A stretch of 64,000 nucleotides of DNA from CAIWHR01 sp963811685 (GTDB lineage: Bacteria > Pseudomonadota > Gammaproteobacteria > Burkholderiales > Casimicrobiaceae), in NCBI GenBank assembly GCA_963811685.1, contig CAWESK010000005.1, forward strand, positions 1 to 64,000, written 5' to 3'. The notes beneath the pieces were generated by a model. The model was not told where the DNA came from. It saw only the letters and a list, made by a program, of their open reading frames with translations, and did not search any database. The position numbers and the translations under genes were made by a program. Below, piece by piece: positions 57,131 through 64,000 of the stretch; the stretch's first letter is position 1; the number at the start of each line of letters is the position of its first letter.

Positions 57131-58783
57131 ATGTGCACGCGCTCGAAAGTTGTACTGGCATTGCTCGCGCTGCTCGCCGCGGTCGCGCCCGCGCGCGCCG
57201 ACAAGACGACAGTGTGCACGATCACCGTCAACTCGTCCGACGAGAAGGAGGCGTTTCGCCGCAATCTGCCGCCGGACAAATATCGCTTCGTCGAGCTCGT
57301 CGAGCACGGCCGTGCCGACTGGCTGAGCTCGGCGTGCCGCGCCGGCGTGCAGTGCGACATGCTGATCATCTCCGGGCACTACGACGGCGGGAACGAATTC
57401 TTCTCGGAACACGTGGAGGCAAGCGAGTTTCTGCCGGTCGCGGAGCTCGAGCGGGTGTCGTGCAGCGGCTCGTGCCCGGGGCTTTTTTCGCGCCTCAAGG
57501 AAGTCTATCTGTTCGGCTGCAACACACTCAATCCGGAAGCCCAGCGCAGCGTATCCGCGAATGCCGTCGCCACTCTCGTCGACGGCGGACTCCCGAAGGC
57601 GGAGGCGGAACGGCTGGTGCGCTCGCTCAACGCCCGGTATGGCGAAAGCAGCCGCGACCGGATGCGTCTCGTGTTCAACGACGTGCCGGTCATCTACGGA
57701 TTTTCGTCCGTCGCCCCGCTCGGGCCGACCGCCGCAGGAATTCTCAATCGCTATTTCCAGACCGCCGGCACGAGCGAGGTCGCGACCGGCAGGGCAAGCT
57801 CCCGTCTACTCGGACAGTTCTCGGCGCATTCACTCACGGTGACGCGCGGCATGACCGAGGCGGATCCGAATGCCGCCGTGCGTCGCGACGTCTGTCAGTT
57901 TGCCGATGATCGTTCCTCGACGACGCGCAAGATCACTTTCGTCCATCAGCTCCTGCAAAGGCCGATGCCGGAAGTGCGGATGTTCATGGACCGGATCCAA
58001 CGCTACGTCGCGGCGCTTGACGAGGGTGAGCGCCAGGATCGAGATATCGCGGCGGCGCTGACGGCGATTGCACAAGACGCGCCGACGCGCGCGCGCTATC
58101 TCGCGTACGCCCGGGACGCGGACCCGGCGGCGCTGCGCGTGCGCATGCTGGGGCTCGCCAGCGATCTCGGATGGCTCACGCCCGACGAGCATCGGATGGA
58201 GATCGTGCGCCTCTTCGGCGACCTGTTGGCGCGCGACGGTGCCGGCCCGGCGGAAGTCGATCTCGTCTGCACCCTCAACGACGACCAGCAGTTCGACGGC
58301 CTCTACGAGGACGCGGCGAACCGGACCCGCGCCGACGACGCCGCGCATGCCGCCATTCGCGCATGTCTTGGAAGCGAGGAGGGACACGCGCGGACGCTGG
58401 AGGCGCTGATGACAGGTTCCGACGCCGACGCGCGCGTCGCGCAAGCGTACCTTCGGCATCGTCCGATCTCGACGGTCGGCGAGCTCCGCACGTTGACGTC
58501 GGGCATTGCGCAGATGCGCGGTTCCGACGCCCAGGTCCGGGCGCTGCAGGCATTGGCCGGTCATCGCGTCTCCGACCCCGAAAGCCTGGAAGCGCTGGCG
58601 CAGCTCTTTCCGCGGGCCGAATCGTGGTCGGTGCAGTCGGCGATCGCCGGTGTTCTCATTCGGGCGGACTACCGCTCGATCGCCCGCCCGGAGATCGTGC
58701 AGACGCTGCGCGATCATCGCCTCAAATCCCCTTACGGGGCGGACGTCATCGACGCGCTGATCCGCCGGCTGCAACAACCCTGA
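57131..58783 (+). CDS. Secreted caspase/CHAT-like protein with helical C-terminal half, paralogue 1
   Basis: 550 residues, no family recognised with certainty. Signal peptide 1-23 (KVVLALLALLAAVAPARA). Residues 27-230 read as an alpha/beta domain: TVCTITVNSSDEKEAF, YRFVELVEHGRADWL, a His at the end of a strand (DMLIISGHYDGG, His83), then a Cys at the end of another strand (EVYLFGCNTLNPEA, Cys130), and later NDVPVIYGFSSVAPLG. A His then Cys at strand ends 47 residues apart is the clan CD (caspase, CHAT, gingipain) layout. Six Cys (29, 69, 75, 111, 115, 130) are shared with the neighbour. Residues about 240-550 are helical, with repeated units like a solenoid. Peptidase activity is inferred only. 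Confidence 0.6.
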   Translation: MCTRSKVVLALLALLAAVAPARADKTTVCTITVNSSDEKEAFRRNLPPDKYRFVELVEHGRADWLSSACRAGVQCDMLIISGHYDGGNEFFSEHVEASEFLPVAELERVSCSGSCPGLFSRLKEVYLFGCNTLNPEAQRSVSANAVATLVDGGLPKAEAERLVRSLNARYGESSRDRMRLVFNDVPVIYGFSSVAPLGPTAAGILNRYFQTAGTSEVATGRASSRLLGQFSAHSLTVTRGMTEADPNAAVRRDVCQFADDRSSTTRKITFVHQLLQRPMPEVRMFMDRIQRYVAALDEGERQDRDIAAALTAIAQDAPTRARYLAYARDADPAALRVRMLGLASDLGWLTPDEHRMEIVRLFGDLLARDGAGPAEVDLVCTLNDDQQFDGLYEDAANRTRADDAAHAAIRACLGSEEGHARTLEALMTGSDADARVAQAYLRHRPISTVGELRTLTSGIAQMRGSDAQVRALQALAGHRVSDPESLEALAQLFPRAESWSVQSAIAGVLIRADYRSIARPEIVQTLRDHRLKSPYGADVIDALIRRLQQP

Positions 58784-58924
58784 CGGCGTCCCCGTCATTT
58801 CGTCGGACCGTCGACCGGGTTCCTGTAGACGACCCTGCGACCGCGAGGGTCGGCCGCCTTGCTGTTCGTCCGTCGGGCATCGTGCAATACTTGCGCGTTT
58901 TTGTCGCGCCGAGCCTGACTACCG

Positions 58925-60578
58925 ATGCCCTTCCGACGCCGTGCGGCCTGTCTCTTCGTGTGCCTCTGTGTGGCCGCTGGTTGCTTTGGCGGCGCCGAAA
59001 ACCGTCTGCACGATCACCGTCAATTCATCCGACGAAAAGCAGACGTTCGAGCGTTTCCTTCCGCGCGACGACTACCGGTTCGTCGAGCTGGTCGAGCGCG
59101 GACGCCCGGACTGGCTCGCTTCGGCGTGCCGCAATCGTGTGCAATGCGACGCGCTCATCATCTCGGGTCATTTCGACGGCGGCACCGAGTTCTACACCGA
59201 CCGGCTCGATGTCCGCGAGTCGCTGCCGGTGCATGAGCTCGAGCGCGTCTCGTGCAGCGACTCGTGCCCGGGATTGTTTTCGCAGCTGAAGGAAGTCTAT
59301 CTCTTCGGCTGCAATACCCTCAACGCGGACGCGATGCGCAGCGCGTCGGCGGAAATCACGCGCAGCCTCATTCGTTCCGGACATTCGGCCGCCGATGCCG
59401 CGGCGCTGACCCGCATGCTGGGCGAGCGCTACGGCGAGAGCAATCGCGACCGCATGCGCAACATCTTCAAGGACGTGCCGGTGCTCTACGGATTTTCGTC
59501 GAAGGCGCCGCTCGGCCATGCCGCGCGTCCGCTGCTCGAGCGCTACTTCCAGACGGCGCCGGCCGGCGAAATCGCGAGCGGACACGTGAGCCCGCGCCTG
59601 CTGTCGCTGTTTGCGCCGAGCTCGATGACGGTCACGGCGGGAGCAACGGCGGACGACGTGCACGCGGCGTTCCGCCGCGATGTGTGCGAGTTCGCCGACG
59701 ACCGGTTGTCCGAACCGCAGCGGCTCGCCTTCGTCCACGACGTCCTGCGCCGCGACGCCGCCGAGGCCCGGCTGTTCATCGACCATCTCGAGGAATATTC
59801 CCGGACGCTCGGGCCGGAGCAGCGAGGCGAACCGGAAACCGCCGCGAAGCTGGCGGAGATCGCCGGCGATCGCGCGGCGCGCAAACGGTTCCTCGATTTC
59901 GTCCGCGACGCCGACCAGCCGGATGTCCGCGTCAGGATGATCGGGTTCGCGCAGGACATCGGCTGGCTCACTCCGACGGAGGGCCGGGCGGAATTCCTGC
60001 GGATGATCTCGGACCAAATGAGCCGCAACGCCGTGGGATCGACGGAGGTCGATCTCGTGTGCGCGCGCGACCGCGATCCCGACCTCGGTCTTGCGCTGCT
60101 CGGGTTGCCGGCGGCATCGCCGCACACCGGCAACGTCGCGAACGCGGCGATGCTCGCATGCCTCGGCAATCAGGAGGCGCACGCGCGCATGCTGCGCGCG
60201 CTGACGAGCCCGGACGACGGCGACGTCTCGATCGCCCAGGTCTATCTGCGCCATCGGCCGGTCGCCGACGCCACGGACATCCGCGCGATCACGGCGCGTA
60301 TCGGCCACATGCCGCGCCCCGAAGGCCAGGTTCATGCGCTGGACGCGCTCTCGCGCCAGCACGTCGACGACCCGGAGTCGCTGCAGGAGCTCGCCCGCCT
60401 TTTCGCCGCAGCGCGATCCGTCCAGGTTCAGCGCGCGATCGCGGGCATCCTCATCCGGGCGGATTACCGGATGCTCGCCCGGAACGATCTCGCGCGCTCG
60501 TTGCGGCAGAGTCGCCTGCGCTCGCCAGACGGCGACGACGTCATCGACGCACTGATCCGCCGCTTGCAGGCGCCTTAG
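58925..60578 (+). CDS. Secreted caspase/CHAT-like protein, paralogue 2 (possible frameshift in signal peptide)
   Basis: Paralogue of the preceding gene over its full length, roughly half identical by eye. TVCTITVNSSDEKQTF, ALIISGHFDGG (His), EVYLFGCNTLNADA (Cys) with the same 47-residue spacing, KDVPVLYGFSSKAPLG and the C-terminal DVIDALIRRLQ are all kept. GTG 58941 opens the intact frame, but ATG 58925 (MPFRRRAACLFVCL) joined to VWPLVALAAPKTVC by removing one base near 58967 makes a much better signal peptide, so that start is used. 141 bases separate the genes. Product about 550 residues. Confidence 0.6.
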
Positions 60579-60620
60579 GCCGGCAGCAACGGCCAAGCGC
60601 CACTGAGCGCCGCTTCCGAT

Positions 60621-61101
60621 TCAATTCGACACGAGGCTCGTGAGCGGCGCGGCAGAGGCTTCCGCGTCCTCGGTGTCCGCCCCCACCAGCTTGCCGTTGA
60701 CGAAATGCAGATGCCGGCGGCCGTCCAGGCGGGCGTCGTAAGTCCAGTCCTCGTGCCAACGCCGCTGCTCATGCGTGCGAACGATGCGCGCCGGCCGGCC
60801 CCAGCCGGGAAGGTTGAGGACTTCGTCATCGGTCATCCCGGTGCAGATCGTCGCCTGCCGCCACGGCAGCCGCGGCGGAGACCGTGGCCGGGGCGCGCAA
60901 TCCGGGAGCGCGCCCGGCGCCATAGGGGCGCGCCGTCTGCGTCGCTCCGGAAGCGGTCACCGGGGCCGGCGCTTCCGGTCCCGGGCACGGCACCCCCTGG
61001 TACGTGATCCCGTCGGCGGACACGCATTTGTGAATTTCCTGCGCGTGGCCGAGGAGCGGGAGCAGCAGGAAGCCGGTGAATGCGAGGACCCGACGGACCA
61101 T
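60621..61101 (-). CDS. DUF4124-like periplasmic protein (frameshifted)
   Basis: 159 residues after removing an extra base near 60859. Signal peptide RRVLAFTGFLLLPLLGHAQ, then IHKCVSADGITYQGVPCPG, the DUF4124 start, a Pro/Ala-rich linker, and a C-terminal unit CTGMTDDEVLNLPGWGRP with WTYD and GRRHLHFVNGKLVG. Such proteins are common in Gammaproteobacteria and Betaproteobacteria; function unknown. Confidence 0.7.
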
Positions 61102-61244
61102 GTCCCAAGCGTGCCGTCACGCATCAGCAGTCGTCATCGAGCAGTCGCTGATTCGCCTGTAGGAATGGCGCCATTGGAAGCCGCGCGAGGTGTATGCTGG
61201 AAAGCGTCTGCACGCGGGATCATCGGGAGTGAGGGGACAAAGCG

Positions 61245-61636
61245 ATGCCGACGTCCAAAGTCCATTCAGATGATCCTGGCGAGGCAGCTCGCGAGCTCGA
61301 TCGCCACGCCCATCCTCCTCGTCGACGCCGAGGGCTCGCTCATCTATCTACAACGAGCCCGCGGAGGCGATCTTCAACCAGCGCTTCGACGAGACGGGAG
61401 AAATGACCGCCGCGGAATGGACCGCGCGCATCGCCGCCGTCGACGACGACCGCAACCCGATTCCACCTGAGAATCGCCTGATGTCGCGCGTGCTGACCGA
61501 GCGCCGGCCCGTCTCCTACACGATGTGGACCCGCAGCACCGACGGGCAGTGGCGGCATCTGCACATCACCTCCTTTCCGCTGATCGGCGAGCGCGACGTG
61601 CTCCTTGGTGCGATGAGCATCTTCTGGGAGATCTGA
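61245..61636 (+). CDS. PAS-domain protein (two frameshifts)
   Basis: 129 residues once extra bases near 61260 and 61349 are removed. A single PAS domain: QMILARQLASSIATPILLVD, AEGSLIYYNEPAEAIFNQRF, then TERRPVSYTMWTRSTDGQWR and HLHITSFPLIGERDVLLGAM. No output domain is attached. It ends two bases before the MBL-fold gene, so the pair is one operon and the PAS protein may sense a signal for that enzyme; ligand unknown. Confidence 0.72.
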
Positions 61637-61637
61637 A

Positions 61638-62481
61638 ATGGAAGCGACGCTGTGGGGAACGCGCGGCTCGCTCGCAACTCCCGGCCCGGAGACGGCACGC
61701 TATGGCGGCAACACGTCCTGCGTGAGCGTGCGCGGGCGCGAAGGCACGATGCTCGTGCTGGACGCGGGAACGGGAATCCGGCGGCTGGGGGCGAACCTCG
61801 ACGCGTCGGTCACGCGCATCGATATCCTGTTGACCCATCTGCACATGGATCATATCCAGGGCCTCGGGTTCTTCGCTCCGCTCTACCGGCCGGACGTGCA
61901 CGTCGGCATCTGGGGTCCGGCAGGCTCGCGGCACAGCCTGCGCGAGCGGCTGATGCGCTATCTGTCGCCGCCGCTGTTCCCGGTGGGGATGCGCGAATTG
62001 CCGTGCACGATCACGCTGCACGAGGTTCCGTGCGACGACGTGGATATCGGCGAGTTCCGGGTGTCGAGTGCGCTTGTTTGCCATCCCGGCCCCACGGTGG
62101 GATACCGCATCGCCGAAAGGGGTGGCGGCGTGCTGACTTACCTGCCGGACCACGAACCGGCGCTAAGTGCGCGGGCGTTCCCGTCGCTCCCCCGCGAGTG
62201 GACGTCGGGCGCGATGCTTGCCGCGGGAGCGGATCTGTTGATTCACGACAGCCAATACAGCGCGCAGGAGTACGCGGGACATGTCGGCTGGGGGCACAGC
62301 TCGCTGCGGCAAACGCTGGACTTCGCGACGCTCTCGGGCGTGAAGCACCTCGTGCCCTTTCATCACGACCCGGCCCACACCGACGCCGACCTCGATCGCC
62401 TGTTCGGGGATGCCATCGCCGAGTGCGAAGCCCGGCTATCGCATCACGCCCGGGCTGGAAGGCGCGACGTACACGATCTAG
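61638..62481 (+). CDS. MBL-fold metallohydrolase (PhnP/cAMP-phosphodiesterase-like; frameshifted near end)
   Basis: 280 residues. MEATLWGTRGSLATPGPETA, RYGGNTSCVSV, LVLDAGTGIRRLG, the dinuclear metal motif THLHMDHIQGL, HDSQYSAQEY and VPFHHDPAHTD place it in the COG1235 group of metallo-beta-lactamase-fold phosphodiesterases. An extra base near 62433 changes the last 16 codons; corrected end is YRITPGLEGATYTI and TAG 62479-62481. Substrate unknown. Members of this group are often found with PAS or response-regulator proteins. Confidence 0.82.
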
Positions 62482-62524
62482 GCGGCGGGCATTGCGGGCG
62501 CGCAGTCGAACGCGAACAGCCGGC

Positions 62525-63530
62525 TCAATTCGTCGTCGCGCGATGACCGGTCGTCAGCACCGCGGCGCCGCTGATGGCGCCGGTGCGCAGCGCATGCAGC
62601 GCTTCGTTTGCCTGATGCAGCGGATATTCGACGATGTTGGTCCGGATCGGAACCTTGGATGCGAGCTCGATGAATTCGATGCCGTCGCGCCGCGTGAGGT
62701 TCGCCACCGAACGAACAGTGCGCTCGCCCCACAGGATGTCGTACGGGAATTGCGGAATGTCGCTCATGTGGATGCCCGCGCAGACGACCGTTCCTCCCTT
62801 CGCCACGTTGCGCAATGCAACCGGCACCAGCGCGCCGACGGGAGCGAAAATGATCGACGCGTCGAGCGCCGCCGGCGCGGCCACATCGCTTCCCCCCGCC
62901 CAAACGGCGCCGAGCGTGCGGGCAAATTCCTGCGCCTGCGCATCGCCGGGCCGCGTGAACGCGAACACCTCCTGTCCCTGATGCCGGGCGAGCTGCGCGA
63001 CGATATGCGCCGCCGCCCCGAAGCCGTAGATGCCGAGCCGGCGCGCCTCGCCCGCCGCGCGGAGCGCGCGGTGGCCGATGAGCCCCGCGCATAGCCACGG
63101 CGCGAGCTCTGCCGCTGGAGCGCCGGCCGGCAGCGGAAAACAGAAGCGGTGATCGGCGACGACGTACTCCGCGTATCCGCCGTCGACCGTGTAGCCGGTG
63201 AACTGCGCGTTGTCGCAGAGGTTCTCGCGGCCCGCGCGGCAATATGCGCAAACCCCGCAGGTCGAGGCGAGCCACGGAATGCCGACACGGTCGCCGCGCG
63301 CGAACGAATCGACCGCCGAGCCGCGCATCGACCACCGTGCCGACGATTTCATGACCGGGAATGACCGGCGAGCGCGCGTGCGGGAGCTCGCCGTCGACGA
63401 CGTGCAAATCGGTTCGACAGACGCCGCAGGCGTCGACTTTCACCAGCAGTTGGCGCGGCGCCGGGACCGGAGTGCCGACGCGCGAGAGCTCGAGCGGAGC
63501 ATGCGCGGCATTGAGCACCATCGCGTCCAT
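62525..63530 (-). CDS. Zinc-dependent alcohol dehydrogenase (frameshifted)
   Basis: MDR-family dehydrogenase of 334 residues after removing an extra base near 63323. Catalytic zinc ligands in ACGVCRTDLH and PGHEIVG, structural zinc in CGVCAYCRAGRENLC, a Rossmann site at LGIYGFGAAAHIVAQLA, and C-terminal HMSDIPQFPYDILWGER. The pattern matches the AdhP-related zinc-binding alcohol dehydrogenase group. ATG 63530 has GGAGG upstream. Confidence 0.88.
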
Positions 63531-63587
63531 CGTGATCCTCCACCAGAGCGTGAATCCGAATCGATCGCGCGTCCGCACCAAAAACAA

Positions 63588-63616
63588 GACGCCAAGCAGG
63601 CGAGGAGCTTGGCGTC
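63588..63616. terminator. Terminator between tRNA-Ser and the dehydrogenase gene
   Basis: GACGCCAAGC ... GCTTGGCGTC hairpin with T-rich tracts on both sides; on the minus strand it lies 10 bases after the tRNA 3' end. Confidence 0.75.
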
Positions 63617-63625
63617 GCTTTTTCG

Positions 63626-63713
63626 TGGCGGAGAGTGAGGGATTCGAACCCCCGATACGTTGCCGTATACCTGATTTCGAGTCAGGCGCCTTCGACCACT
63701 CGGCCAACTCTCC
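63626..63713 (-). tRNA. tRNA-Ser (anticodon CGA)
   Basis: Minus strand: acceptor GGAGAGT/ACTCTCC, anticodon stem CTGA/TCAG around CTCGAAA (anticodon CGA), long variable arm, T loop GGTTCGAATCC, discriminator G, encoded CCA at 63626-63628. Confidence 0.95.
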
Positions 63714-63846
63714 GCTGGGTTTGCATTATATCAGGGGGTCCGGGCTCTCCTTGGCGCATTGGAGACACCTGTCGACTCTCCGGCTTGCTGAAGTATCACG
63801 ATCGCATGCTCCTCTCACGCGAACGAATTCGCCGATACGGCCGAAA

Positions 63847-64000
63847 TCAGATCGGTCCGCGATAGCGGCGCAGCCGAGACCGCGGCGGCAAGGAATGCGG
63901 CGGCGACGGCGAGGCCGGTCCACAGCCCCGGCGTGCCCAGGAATTTGACCGGATCGAGCTGTGCCAGGCCAACATTCGGGACGCTGCCGTGGATGCCGGT
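63847..64000 (-). CDS. C-terminus of a membrane protein, possibly an ABC-2-type permease (partial)
   Basis: Only the last 50 or so codons are in the window. They read NVGLAQLDPVKFLGTPG, then LWTGLAVAAAFLAAAV, a membrane span, and, after removing one probable extra base near 63876, RLRRYRGPI and stop TGA. Without that correction the frame ends at 63814. The ending with a last span and a basic tail RLRRYRGPI is seen in ABC-type permeases, but so little is left that the name is tentative. Confidence 0.4.
   Translation of the reverse strand, partial: PASTAASRMLAWHSSIRSNSWARRGCGPASPSPPHSLPPRSRLRRYRGPI

Overview
The window is GC-rich DNA of betaproteobacterial type. The evidence is a run of genes typical of that class (rnr, purT, serB, an RsxB-like ferredoxin followed by nth and a DUF1841 gene, fdxA, trxA, rho, rpmE, obgE, proB, rppH) together with the XrtA/PEP-CTERM exopolysaccharide regulators prsK, prsR and prsT. 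No ribosomal RNA lies in the window, so the order and genus cannot be fixed.

Layout. At 1-55 is the 5' part of a cyclic-di-GMP-I riboswitch reading leftwards out of the window. The spacer at 56-633 carries an FNR-type box. From 634 to about 11.85 kb runs a PEP-CTERM/exopolysaccharide locus: polyprenyl-phosphate sugar transferase, prsK (kinase), prsR (sigma-54 activator), prsT (TPR lipoprotein), a TviB-type UDP-sugar dehydrogenase, a TviC/WbpP-type epimerase and a SEL1-lytic transglycosylase. A trypsin-like protease, a YdcF-like protein, tRNA-Leu, rnr, purT, serB, a Bax1/YccA membrane protein and tRNA-Ser follow to 19.3 kb. From 19.4 to 25.4 kb is an accessory stretch: universal stress protein, phosphoketolase, YdhR-like protein, MFS transporter, and a gene graveyard holding a methyltransferase fragment and an orphan PEP-CTERM tail. 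From 25.4 to 35.2 kb come a TIR-TolB-like-TPR protein, a secreted hydrolase, a stand-alone GspE/PilB-type ATPase, a small inverted-repeat element, an M48-like protein that lacks its catalytic Glu, a nicotinate phosphoribosyltransferase, an MFS transporter, corA and a YXWGXW protein. From 35.4 to 40.2 kb is an envelope cluster behind a perfect FNR-type palindrome: a sulfatase, a small secreted protein, a DUF2092 protein and a glycine/alanine-rich protein.

From 40.2 to 56.9 kb are mostly housekeeping genes: a cation efflux protein, an acyltransferase, the ferredoxin, nth, DUF1841, a glycosyltransferase, two small cytochromes c, fdxA, trxA, rho, rpmE, an ArnT-like glycosyltransferase, obgE, proB, Yip1, DUF3617, rppH, an HtrA-like protease and gnd. 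From 57.1 to 60.6 kb lie two tandem paralogues that encode secreted proteins with a His/Cys pair laid out as in caspase/CHAT-type (clan CD) peptidases and a helical C-terminal half. They are the best candidate here for something undescribed. The right end has a DUF4124-like protein, a PAS protein with a metallo-beta-lactamase-fold partner, a zinc alcohol dehydrogenase, tRNA-Ser(CGA) and the end of a membrane protein gene.

A caution for every reader: about 45 single-base indels break otherwise well conserved reading frames, 23 of them in the sulfatase gene. All but three are +1 insertions. They look like systematic consensus errors more than gene decay, so broken genes are annotated over their full span and called frameshifted instead of dead.
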